From positions 296,594-325,819 of the forward strand of contig BMAT01005907.1 in NCBI GenBank assembly GCA_019649035.1: a stretch of 29,226 nucleotides of DNA, read 5' to 3'. The stretch comes from Elysia marginata (Eukaryota; Mollusca; Gastropoda; Plakobranchidae). A model generated the notes under the pieces. The model worked only from the letters and a program-made list of their open reading frames with translations. It was not told the DNA's origin and ran no database searches. Position numbers and translations under genes: made by a program. Positions 24,231-28,641 of the stretch are shown one piece after another (the stretch's first letter is position 1; each line of letters starts with the position of its first letter).

Positions 24231-25803
24231 TAAAAAACATGCACAGTAAAGATCTTACATTCTTATACATTCACCGGTATGTAATGAGATATCGATAAAA
24301 ATCTAGTTAAACTCTAAATGACCATAATACAAACAAATCGTGTACCTAGGTCTACATCAAAGAAGCAACATCTTTAGAGTAAAAATTTAGTGAATTTGTA
24401 TGTATCTTGTCTTTATCTTTTCGCATTTAGAATTGTATTGTGGCTTTAATAAAAAAAAAATATAATAGCGCTCAGTTCTCTCTTTCACTGGCTCTCTCTC
24501 TCTCTCTCTCTCTGTCTCTGTCTCTCTCTCTCCCTCTCTTCCTATATCTACCTCTCTCTCTCTCTTTTCCAATCTCTCCACCTCTCTCTCTTGTTTTCTC
24601 TTTCTCTTGAGTTTTTAATATGTTTCAGAAACAGTGTAAGGTACGTAGTGGCGACATGGTATAAGCTAAGTTTCTCAAAGTGGCAAGTCAGTGGGTGCCA
24701 AAGCATATATAAGTCGAAGGTTCGAATCATGCTAGGGGCAGACATTTCTGGCAATTCCACTAAAAAGCCTACTTCTCTCCACTGCTAATTTCATACCTTT
24801 ATGATATTTCAATCATCTGGTGTGTATATGCTTACTGGGGTAAATATGTAAAGTCTGCATTTGGCGGTAAGGACTCTAAACATAATTATTTATTATTTAT
24901 TTTTAGCTAACATTGATGTCAATTATCTCACCCCACCCCCTTTACTACCCCCCACTCCTCTCCTGCACACGTCCCTGTTTTTTCCTCAACCCAGACATGT
25001 GTTAATGGTGAAGTCTCAGTTCATGGCATCGAAATCCTTCATCTCCACACTCATCATAAACCACAGCAAGCTCTCCGACAGCGGCAACTACATCTGTCGG
25101 AGCAGCAGAAACGATATCGCTAACCTCATGGTCACAGTTTTACACGGTAGGTCTCAGTTAAATTTGATAAAATTAATTTCATTTTTTTTTTAATCTGGTC
25201 ACATTTATTTTTACGCGGTAGGTGTAGCAAATGTACATTTGAAAAATCCACAAATCCAAGACCTGTATCTAGTTTAACACTTTAATCCTTTTGGATCAGC
25301 GACAAGTGACATCCCGGGTCAAGTGCGCTGGATTAGTAATTTGTGTTAACTTCAACTGTACAGTGAACTCCAGTCTCTCAGTTTCCAAGAGAGAGGTCAA
25401 ACTGCACCCCGTCCGCTGCTCACCGATGCCTTCGTGGTCTGTTCTACTGGTATCTCGCCTGGCAAGGCGGTGGGTGCCGGCGAGTGGTGTGGGTTCGGAT
25501 CCTACTATGTCCATGTTTTGACTTGTACTGTCTTTTTCGCTAGATCTAAGTTTTGTGATCGTCTTTCTTTACTATTATACTTATTATGTACGATCTCATT
25601 GTATCTTGCTAGAGGTCCTAGCACTGTTGTCTTGGTTTCTATGTTTCTATAGCTTTTTAACATATACAACTGTCTCTCTGTCTTTGTGTCTCTCTTTTTC
25701 CATCTCTGTCTCACTCTTTGTCTCTCTGAATGTGTGTCTCTATCTATCTATCTATCTATCTATCAATCTCCCCTTCTTTACTCTCCATGTGTGTGTGTGT
25801 GTG

Positions 25804-25856
<53 letters not shown>

Positions 25857-26482
25857 TTGTCTTCCTGTGTGTGTGTCCCTCTCAATCTTTACTTCCATCT
25901 TTTTTAACGTATTTATGTTTTCATACATCTTTCCTTTCCACAGTCAAGGGTGGTAACAATTTTCTTTCTTTTCTTTTTAATTCATAATCAGGTCTGTTTT
26001 GATTTGTTTATATACACCGTACTTTTATTTTACATGTGACCACATGTATTATTAGACGTAAAAAAATGGTTAAATCGCTATTCTATTCTGGGGTTCATTA
26101 AGATACAAAGAGAAGAGAGATAACGAGAGGAGATGATCAGAGTGAGATATAGAGGAAGAGAGAGAGAGGGAGAGGAGGGGGTAAGGGTGAAGGTTCAGGG
26201 TAGACTTGAGGGTAAAATTGTTTGGTTTTTCATACTGTAGGAATCTGTAGAGCTAATGCTCCCGTAATATAGAAATTATGTCGATTTTATTGAATGTATA
26301 GAACATGACTGCGAGGTTTAGGTGGGATAGGGATGTAGGCAGTAGCCGCAGTACCTCCTTTTGCACAGTTTCAATTTGCGTTTAAGGCCGCTGAAAGGAA
26401 AATAACTACTTAAAGAACAGTTGAGCTGAGACCTGGGATCCTACCTTGTTATGCTATTATTTTTATTATTATTATTAATGTG

Positions 26483-26514
<32 letters not shown>

Positions 26515-27497
26515 CATTGTTATTGTTATAATCATTATTAGTGTTATCTCTGCTTCTCTTTTGTTTATTTCTTTCAGATTTTTAAAAAATTTTTCGTTCT
26601 AAGAAATTTTTTGCAATATGTCTGCACATGAAGTTAGCAAAAAAAAAAAAAAAAGAATAAGACACCCAGAAAGTCTTTTTCTTTTTTTTTTGCTGCAGAT
26701 CAATGAGGTGCTAGCTGATTGTTCACTAATGCAGTGAAAGACTCTATCGGACCTAGCATGGCTTGGTTTAGAAGTAGAACGACCTTGTGTTATATATCGG
26801 GTAACCCCAAAAAACGTCCCCAACTTTGGAGCATTATATCTCTAATAGCCTTTTTGCAAATGTTATATAATTTAGATACATGATAAACTAACTATTACTG
26901 CTATAGCAAGCTAAATATCAACAAAATCCGTCAGTAAATAAGGAAACGACAGATATTTTAAAAAGTTACCGAAACTCTCGAAAAAACACACAACGACCTC
27001 ATCACCAAAGCTGTTTTGCAATCCGCTCTGCGCACCCCGAGAACACAACGCTTAACGCACTGTACAAAGAATTGCAAAAAGGGATCTGAAAGTAAGGAGG
27101 GGTGTAATAATTTCTTATCCTTTAATCCTGGAAATATTTCACCTAAAGAGACACATAAGATAAATGTATTATAGATGACACATATTATTGAGTCTTTGGT
27201 CTAAAAGTTTGTCTGATAAAGATCAATCGGTAAGCATAAAACTTTATTGATTTTTTTTTGTTTCAGCTGTTTCTACCAACACAAGAAGAGGTGAGTGAAT
27301 TTTTAAATAAACTCCATTTTTCAGTTAAAGATGATATAGAAAGATTTTTTGACTTTTCAGGCCAATAATAATGATAAACTTATTTTTTTTTTCAAACTAT
27401 GTGTCAGTAAAAAAAAAGTTAAAATTTTTGTGCGGGCTTTACTTCTGTCATGTTGCATCTAATGGTCTCTTTTTCAATAAATGGCCTCTCCTGTCTC

Positions 27498-27552
<55 letters not shown>

Positions 27553-28641
27553 ACCTATATATATATCGATATATATATATATAAAAGTAGGAGAGACATA
27601 TGAAGAAAGAATAAAGGAGAGATCGACAGATACAGAGAGAAGAGCAAGGAGATAAATATATATATATCTCCTTGTTCTTCTATCTGTATCTGTCGATCTC
27701 TCCATTATTCTTTCTTTATATGTCTCTCCTACTTTTCCTCCACCTATCACTCTCTAAATATATTCATCTCTCTATTATTAAGGATTACCTTGCCTCCCCA
27801 ACAGCTATTTATATAGTTATCTGTCTGTCTGTCTTTCGTTTTGTTGACTCGCTTGCTTCCTTTTCGCCGCCGTTTGTCTCGCGATATCCAACTTTCTCTA
27901 ACTTTTTTTTCTTTTTATTATCACAATGTATACCGGCTTTTTGCCTAGTATAAGCACCTCTCCTCTTTCTCCAAGAATATTCTCCCTTTTCGTCCTATAT
28001 CGACCTTTAATTGCCTCTATTTCTCTCAGTTTGCATTTCAATTAAGCTCTTACTCTCCGGTTCACTTTCTTTTTCTTCTTTTTCTCTCTCCATCTTTATA
28101 AATTCTAGGGTGTTACTTGTAACAGTCGGTTGTAAAGGGCTTTAAGAGTGTTATTTGTAAAGCATCATTTGTAAAGCCCTATTTGTAAAGCGCTTTAAGA
28201 GAGTTATTAATTTTGTAAAGCGTCATTTGTAAAGCGCTGTGAGAGTGTTATTTTTAAGCGTCGTTTGTAAAGAACTACAGGAGAGTTATTTGTAATGCGA
28301 TGTGAGAGTGTTCTTTGTAAGTGTCATATGTGAAGCGCTGTAATCGTGTTACAATGCACTTGTAAAGCAATTTAGTCGTTACCGAAAAAAACAACTTTAA
28401 ATACGGGCTTTCATCTTTTCCGGTTTTTTTCTCTTTCCCTCCCTCCTTCACAGAAACAAATCCAGGCCCTTTGGCCCGCGACAGACAAACAGAGCAAGAA
28501 TACAAAAATAAATCGGCGTCCTCAGCGCACGTGCCCATACAGACTTCGCTTCTGACGATCACATTGTGCGTGCTATTGACTCTGTTGAGGCTCTCCGGCT
28601 TCTCATCGTTCTCTTCTTCATTCAGTGTCTTTAACTTATGA
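214..28641 (+). CDS. Dpr/zig-8-like two-Ig-domain cell-surface protein, 3' part of gene (8 exons)
   Basis: Eight exons on the plus strand join in one open frame: 214-359, 6427-6536, 7317-7450, 8899-8919, 20918-21062, 24995-25146, 27267-27290 and 28454-28641. Counting residue 1 as the GCA at 222, they give 303 residues. Ig1 has Cys37, Trp49, Cys110 and the DAGTYEC motif. Ig2 has Cys154, Trp168, Cys217 and DSGNYIC. N-glycosylation sequons lie at residues 24, 76, 155, 205 and 260, and a hydrophobic tail starts near residue 273. Dpr, zig-8, lachesin and IgLON proteins share this two- or three-Ig architecture. The stretch from FLTIGKMTW to WNLQIRHVLPKDAGTYEC follows the Dpr pattern (LTVG..TYTSDQRF ... 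WTLQI...DAG.YEC), and the Ig2 end VTVLH matches the Dpr VHVLN. Dprs act at the neuronal surface by binding DIP receptors in trans. The signal peptide and start codon lie upstream, outside the window. DPR versus zig-8 versus lachesin cannot be settled here, but the Ig-superfamily call is firm. Confidence 0.9.
493..829 (-). repeat. TAGATCTAGA/GGCGCC interspersed repeat, copy 1
   Basis: In reverse orientation it runs from a GAGAGGTCAAATTTTAAAGA head, through a CCCGCTCAGTTTGTTGAAC box and an AGATCTAGATCT-rich core, to GGCGCC and two tandem blocks of CATTTTAGGC(T/T)TGCGTGTCA. The same order is seen at 12127-12470 and 19447-19795. No open frame or tRNA-like promoter was found, so it looks like a non-autonomous element of unknown class. 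Confidence 0.8.
1677..1870. mobile_element. MITE-like element with perfect 22-bp terminal inverted repeats
   Basis: The left end 1677-1698 begins AATGGTTTTGACCTAAATCT and the right end 1849-1870 is its exact reverse complement over 22 bases, giving a 194-bp unit. The interior is not palindromic and has no open frame. I saw no clear target-site duplication, so the superfamily is unassigned. No second copy was seen in the window. Confidence 0.7.
2602..2930 (+). mobile_element. tRNA-derived SINE, copy interrupted by a MITE
   Basis: Starts GTAGTGGCGACATGG. A-box-like TGGCAACGCGG lies at 2638-2648 and B-box GGTTCGAATCA at 2676-2686, the spacing of a pol III internal promoter. The 3' part CCTACTTCTC...CACTGCTAATTTCATACCTTT matches the copy at 24645-24818. 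A 150-bp MITE (2714-2863) plus a duplicated TA splits this copy. Removing it leaves 177 bp, against 174 bp for the other copy. Confidence 0.85.
2714..2863 (-). mobile_element. 150-bp MITE, copy 1, nested in a SINE
   Basis: Flanked by TA at 2712-2713 and 2864-2865. Imperfect terminal inverted repeats: GAGACCTTTAGCA at the left, CAGACTTTAAGCA read inward from the right. The whole 150 bp is the reverse complement of 21900-22049 with a small number of differences. TA duplication and short TIRs fit a non-autonomous Tc1/mariner-type element; a PIF/Harbinger relative (TWA target) is less likely. The apparent open frame here is not a gene. Confidence 0.88.
2931..3490 (+). repeat. TAGATCTAGA/GGCGCC repeat, copy 2, interrupted
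   Basis: A short 5' piece (2931-2975, ACAATTTAGGTGAGATATAG then TCTAAAATCTAGATTTA) is followed by about 345 bp not found in other copies. The repeat resumes near 3321 with GTAGAGCTAGATCTAAAAGA, then GGCGCC at about 3391 and a CTCTGCGTGTCAAGTTTTCT end. It abuts the 3' end of the SINE at 2930, so this is a nested cluster of repeats. Confidence 0.65.
4845..4990. repeat. TAGATCTAGA-rich patch
   Basis: Several TCTAGAT/AGATCTAGA motifs occur within 150 bp (for example ATATCTAGATCTAGAGTTCT). They resemble the core of the TAGATCTAGA/GGCGCC family, but the GGCGCC box and outer parts are missing. It may be a degraded copy or a simple accumulation of the palindrome. Confidence 0.4.
5446..5625 (-). mobile_element. 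Diverged SINE, minus strand (GGGTACC-tail family)
   Basis: On the minus strand it reads GTACAGGGTGGCTCAGGGGC (A-box-like), then a decayed B-box region AATAGGTACGACTCATTCG, and ends CCATCTATAAAATGGGTACC. The A-AATGGGTACC tail is shared with the clearer copy at 10980-11125. Confidence 0.55.
5757..5847. repeat. Nested inverted repeat (foldback, ~90 bp)
   Basis: Outer arms CCTTACGAAT and ATTCGTAAGG (10 bp, perfect) enclose inner arms GATGGCTTT and AAAGCCATC (9 bp, perfect). Two nested stems in 90 bp suggest a small decayed foldback element or a structured RNA. No other copy was seen. Confidence 0.5.
6021..6049. repeat. Perfect 13-bp hairpin with 3-base loop
   Basis: ACAAAGTTAAAAG, loop TTT, CTTTTAACTTTGT. 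A perfect 29-base stem-loop, AT-rich, in the intron before exon B. Confidence 0.7.
6427..6536 (+). CDS. Exon B: middle of Ig domain 1 (C to D strands)
   Basis: The 110-nt exon starts in phase 0 after TTTTACAAG and ends at AGCAG|GTGAAT in phase 2. It reads VAWRLIQQTARF and then FLTIGKMTWSEDDNISLDHS. The Trp of the first three residues (residue 49) is the core tryptophan of the Ig fold. FLTIGKMTW corresponds to the LTVG..TYT segment of Dpr-type Ig1 domains, the region of the Dpr-DIP interface in flies. The sequon N-I-S is at residue 76. The split codon makes Arg83 with the next exon. Confidence 0.93.
6537..7316 (+). other. Intron B-C, 780 bp
   Basis: GT-AG intron (GTGAAT ... CTACAG) between the two exons that finish Ig1. 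About a third of it is a CTA/CTG trinucleotide array (6787-7012). The open stretch at 7080-7274 does not resemble any protein and sits inside the intron. Confidence 0.9.
6787..7012 (+). repeat. Compound (CTA)n/(CTG)n trinucleotide array
   Basis: A run of CTA triplets starts near 6787, is almost pure to about 6880, then passes through CTG/CTT-rich interruptions to a second block with a short CTG run near 6978-6993. Total length is about 225 bp. Interruptions such as CGA and CAA suggest an old, imperfect array. It lies within the short intron between exons B and C. Confidence 0.9.
7317..7450 (+). CDS. Exon C: C-terminal half of Ig domain 1
   Basis: The 134-nt exon begins in phase 2 after GATCTACAG and ends CATAG|GTGAGA in phase 1. 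It contains WNLQIRHVLPKDAGTYEC, the E and F strands of Ig1, with the second disulfide cysteine at residue 110 (73 residues after Cys37) and the diagnostic D-A-G-x-Y-x-C signature. The G strand follows, ending in IILNVI. WNLQI followed by DAG.YECQ is very close to the WTLQI...DAG.YECQ pattern of fly Dpr proteins. Confidence 0.95.
7451..8898 (+). other. Intron C-D, 1,448 bp
   Basis: GT-AG intron (GTGAGA ... ATTTTCAG). AT-rich single-copy-looking sequence with poly-A and poly-T runs. I recognised no repeat family, RNA gene or additional exon in it. Confidence 0.8.
8899..8919 (+). CDS. Micro-exon D (21 nt): Ig1-Ig2 linker
   Basis: A 21-nt segment lies between a strong acceptor (TTTGTTTCATTTTCAG) and donor AAG|GTACTT. 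It starts and ends in phase 1, so G from exon C plus GG gives Gly128, followed by PPITKE and a split codon to exon E. A Pro-Pro pair at this point is common in linkers between the first two domains of Dpr/lachesin-like proteins, which supports the call. As a symmetric exon it can be skipped without breaking frame; then NVI would join V-I-S-I-T directly. Confidence 0.82.
10980..11125 (-). mobile_element. tRNA-derived SINE, minus strand (GGGTACC-tail family)
   Basis: The minus strand reads GTGCGTTGGACTCGCGATCT, then GGCGGTTACGGTTCGATTCC with a good B box (plus-strand 11073-11083), and ends in TTAAATGGGTACCTGGCTAT near 10980. The order GCG-TTGGACT-CGCGATCT-GG..GGTTCGATTCC is the tRNA-like 5' head of many molluscan SINEs. 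It does not fold as an intact tRNA gene. Confidence 0.75.
11657..11925 (-). mobile_element. Retroposon 3' tail with (AAT)n array
   Basis: An AAT-rich array spans 11657-11860. Read on the minus strand, an AAGCGCTTTGAGG box, a GAAAACGCTC box and then ATTATT repeats follow in order. This matches the tails at 14575-14686 and 24110-24231. Tails of this form (GCGCTTTGAG ... GGCGCTATATAAAT, then ATT repeats) are known at the 3' ends of L2-type LINEs and the SINEs they mobilise. Confidence 0.6.
12127..12470 (+). repeat. TAGATCTAGA/GGCGCC interspersed repeat, copy 3
   Basis: The clearest copy. Head GAAGTCAAATTTTACACACT; a CCTACC...GGTAGGCGGAAG stem; TTTCACCCGCTTCATTTGTT; an AGATCTAGAT-rich core; GTCTAGATCTAGATTAGG; GGCGCC near 12389; then TTTAGGCTTTGCGTGTCGTG. 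No tRNA-like promoter or coding frame was seen. Confidence 0.82.
13429..13467 (+). repeat. (ACAG)n microsatellite
   Basis: Runs of GACA/ACAG tetranucleotides with slight interruptions (GATAGACAGACAGACAGACA) followed by GAGACAGATGG. Confidence 0.85.
14329..14471. mobile_element. Foldback MITE candidate flanked by TA
   Basis: The left arm begins TCGTGTGCGGAAGGCTCCTG and the right arm, reverse complemented, TCGTACGGAAGACTCCAGAC. The two match over about 30 bases with a few differences and a 2-base gap. TA flanks both ends (14327-14328, 14472-14473). Inside is a second perfect hairpin (TCACATGA...TCATGTGA). Length is 143 bp. One copy was seen. Confidence 0.6.
14575..14686 (+). mobile_element. 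Retroposon 3' tail with (ATT)n
   Basis: TTAAGTGCCTTGAGCCAAAC, then AAAAGGCGCCCTATAAATGC, then TTATTATT/CATCAT repeats. Same box order as the tail at 24110-24231. The 5' boundary is unclear. Confidence 0.6.
15746..16311. other. Assembly gap (566 N)
   Basis: A continuous run of N of 566 bases. Any open frame drawn across it is an artefact. The gap lies within the 12-kb intron, so missing sequence could include repeats or a small exon. Confidence 1.
19447..19795 (+). repeat. TAGATCTAGA/GGCGCC interspersed repeat, copy 4
   Basis: Head AGAGGTCAAACTTCGCACAC, stem CCTACC...GGTAGGCGGAAGAACA, TTTCGTCCGCTTCG, AATCAATTTAGATAATCCAG, GGCGCC near 19717, then TTTTAGGCTCTGTGTGTCAT. It faces copy 5 about 650 bp away in inverted orientation. 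Confidence 0.82.
20320..20400 (+). mobile_element. tRNA-derived SINE fragment
   Basis: AACAAGACAGTGGTTGTCGA, then AAGCTACTAAAGATAAGGCT, then TTCGAATCTTAGCAGAGGCA. It matches the middle of the SINE at 2602-2930 (GGTG.GTGCCGAAGC.TCTA, GGTTCGAATCAT.C.AA.GGCA) with a changed B box (GCTTCGAATCT). Only the head is recognisable. Confidence 0.55.
20448..20755 (-). repeat. TAGATCTAGA/GGCGCC interspersed repeat, copy 5
   Basis: Reverse orientation: GCACACTTCGAAATAAAAAA, GCAGGCGGGAGAACA, GTTTCGCCCGCTTC, GTTTGTTGAAATCCGAGAAT, core, then a GGCACC/GGCGCC box and AGGCTCTGCGTATCA. It ends about 160 bp before exon E. Confidence 0.78.
20918..21062 (+). CDS. Exon E: first half of Ig domain 2
   Basis: The 145-nt exon starts in phase 1 after GTCTACAG and ends ACCA|GTGAGT in phase 2. 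It reads ISITGKKYVDLGEKIELTC and on to VEIDWFKGG. Cys154 and Trp168 are the B-strand cysteine and core tryptophan of the second Ig domain. V.LG..I.LTC and W.K are standard C2/I-set patterns. The sequon N-A-S directly follows the cysteine at residue 155. The exon ends in EEQY plus a split Gln codon. Confidence 0.94.
21900..22049 (+). mobile_element. 150-bp MITE, copy 2
   Basis: Flanked by TA (21898-21899 and 22050-22051), with ends CAGACTCTAAGCA and, inward from the right, GAGACCTTAAGCA. The interior, with the block TATTTTTAGAAACTGGTTTC, is the reverse complement of 2714-2863 at exactly the same length. The open frame through it is a shadow of the element. Confidence 0.88.
24110..24231 (+). 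mobile_element. Retroposon 3' tail with (ATT)n
   Basis: GCATCGCTTTGAGAC, a T-run, GTGAAAGGCGCTCTACGAAT, then a pure ATT array at 24193-24230. The box order is that of L2-type LINE tails and their SINEs. The 5' extent is unclear. Confidence 0.65.
24477..24600 (+). repeat. (CT)n pyrimidine tract
   Basis: Nearly uninterrupted CT dinucleotides over about 120 bp, ending some 395 bp before exon F. The Arg/Glu-rich frames on the minus strand are artefacts of this repeat. Confidence 0.95.
24645..24818 (+). mobile_element. tRNA-derived SINE, uninterrupted copy
   Basis: GTAGTGGCGACATGG start, A-box-like TGGCAAGTCAGTGGG near 24681, B box GGTTCGAATCA at 24719-24729, tail CCTACTTCTCTCCACTGCTA...CATACCTTT. 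174 bp. It matches the copy at 2602-2930 throughout but lacks the 150-bp MITE, so it serves as an empty-site comparison. It lies about 175 bp before exon F. Confidence 0.85.
24995..25146 (+). CDS. Exon F: second half of Ig domain 2
   Basis: The 152-nt exon starts in phase 2 after TCAACCCAG and ends CACG|GTAGGT in phase 1. It reads HVLMVKSQFM, then FISTLIINHSKLSDSGNYIC and NLMVTVLH. Cys217 closes the Ig2 disulfide (63 residues after Cys154) and D-S-G-x-Y-x-C is the F-strand signature. The sequon N-H-S is at residue 205. The G-strand ending V-T-V-L-H aligns with the V-H-V-L-N that closes Ig2 in fly Dpr proteins. Exons E and F together form a phase 1-1 module. Confidence 0.95.
25425..25515 (+). 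mobile_element. tRNA-like SINE head
   Basis: A-box-like TGGCAAGGCGG at 25460-25470, TGGGTGCCGGCGAGTGGTG, and B box GGTTCGGATCC at 25492-25502, then TACTATG. The A-box-to-B-box part is like the 2602 and 24645 SINEs, but the 3' tail is not recognisable. It does not fold as a complete tRNA. Confidence 0.6.
25671..25883 (+). repeat. Compound CT / ATCT / GT simple-repeat block
   Basis: CT-rich sequence with an ATCT tetranucleotide run (about 25739-25764), a short GT run (25789-25803) and long CT runs to 25857, then another GT run. All three reading frames stay open through it and give Leu/Ser/Val repeats, which is not coding evidence. Confidence 0.92.
26105..26205 (+). repeat. GA-rich purine tract
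   Basis: About 100 bp of GAGA/GGAGA sequence (AGAGAGAGAGGGAGAGGAGG). It is complementary in type to the CT arrays at 24.5, 25.8 and 27.5 kb. Confidence 0.75.
26455..26545 (+). repeat. (ATT)n array
   Basis: ATT trinucleotides with few interruptions and a degenerate end (ATCATTGTTATTGTTATAATC). No retroposon tail boxes were seen just before it, unlike the other ATT arrays. Confidence 0.85.
26793..27080. mobile_element. Possible Tc1/mariner-type transposon end
   Basis: TATATCGGGTAACCCCAAAA followed by AACGTCCCCAAC resembles the GGGTGTCCCAAAA type of mariner terminal repeat next to a TA. The following 280 bp has a short open run (VTETLEKTHNDLITKAVLQ) but no recognisable transposase motif, and no matching opposite end was seen. 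Weak call. Confidence 0.3.
27267..27290 (+). CDS. Micro-exon G (24 nt): membrane-proximal linker
   Basis: A 24-nt segment lies between a strong acceptor (TTTTTTTTTGTTTCAG) and the consensus donor GAG|GTGAGT. It is phase 1 at both ends. With the flanking split codons it encodes A-V-S-T-N-T-R-R, placed between the end of Ig2 and the C-terminal stalk. The splice sites are excellent and the frame closes exactly into exon H, but the peptide itself has no family signature. Skipping it would join VTVLH to E-T-N-P-G in frame, so it may be an alternative cassette. Confidence 0.75.
27486..27553 (+). repeat. (CT)n array
   Basis: Nearly pure CT dinucleotide run of about 65 bp, 200 bp downstream of micro-exon G, followed by a short TA array (27556-27582). 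Confidence 0.95.
27583..27736. repeat. Long inverted repeat (77-bp arms, no spacer)
   Basis: The left arm 27583-27659 and the right arm 27660-27736 are reverse complements with 5 differences in 77 positions. Both contain the block GAGAGATCGACAGATACAGA. In RNA, two of the differences become G-U pairs. The centre is a TATATATA run. It lies about 290 bp downstream of micro-exon G. It may be a palindromic transposon relic or a structure produced by replication error. Confidence 0.93.
28108..28374 (+). repeat. Degenerate minisatellite, ~38-bp unit, about 7 units
   Basis: Units run on the pattern GAGTGTTATTTGTAAAGCGT then CATTTGTAAAGCGCTTTAA, with starts near 28108, 28147, 28199, 28244, 28281, 28306 and 28344. 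Units vary in length from about 25 to 52 bp. The repeat ends about 80 bp before exon H. Confidence 0.82.
28454..28641 (+). CDS. Exon H: stalk and hydrophobic C-terminal tail with stop
   Basis: The exon starts in phase 1 after CCTCCTTCACAG. It reads ETNPGPLARDRQTEQEYKNK, then SASSAHVPIQ, then a hydrophobic segment TSLLTITLCVLLTLL, R, and a Ser/Phe-rich end ...VFNL before TGA at 28639-28641. The small-residue run S-A-S-S-A followed by a short spacer and a hydrophobic end looks like a GPI-attachment signal, known for Dpr/IgLON-type proteins. A plain transmembrane anchor with a short tail is the alternative, because Arg287 and the Ser-rich end are not ideal for GPI. The sequon N-K-S is at residue 260. 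Confidence 0.9.

Larger units (their letters stand above)
21063..24994 (+). other. Intron E-F, 3,932 bp
   Basis: GT-AG intron (GTGAGT ... AACCCAG). It carries the second copy of the 150-bp MITE (21900-22049), an ATT-tailed retroposon 3' end (24110-24231), a CT-rich tract (24477-24600) and a SINE (24645-24818). I recognised nothing in 22060-24100; the open stretches there lack splice context and similarity. Confidence 0.85.
25147..27266 (+). other. Intron F-G, 2,120 bp
   Basis: GT-AG intron (GTAGGT ... TTGTTTCAG). It contains a SINE-like segment (25425-25515), a long CT/ATCT/GT-rich simple-repeat block (25671-25883), a GA-rich block (26105-26205), an ATT array (26455-26545) and a possible transposon end near 26793. 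The open frames through the CT block are simple-repeat artefacts. Confidence 0.85.
27291..28453 (+). other. Intron G-H, 1,163 bp
   Basis: GT-AG intron (GTGAGT ... CTTCACAG). It holds a CT array (27486-27553), a 154-bp long inverted repeat (27583-27736) and a minisatellite (28108-28374) ending about 80 bp before exon H. The rest is pyrimidine-rich. Confidence 0.88.

Noticed and set aside
24387-24760. Arg/Glu-rich open frames on the minus strand
   Set aside because: Produced by the CT array and part of a SINE.
25555-25987. Overlapping Ser/Leu-rich open frames up to 133 residues
   Set aside because: All frames are open through the CT/GT/ATCT repeats; amino-acid bias follows from the repeat.
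28507-28512. AATAAA as a poly(A) signal
   Set aside because: It lies inside the coding part of exon H, before the stop.
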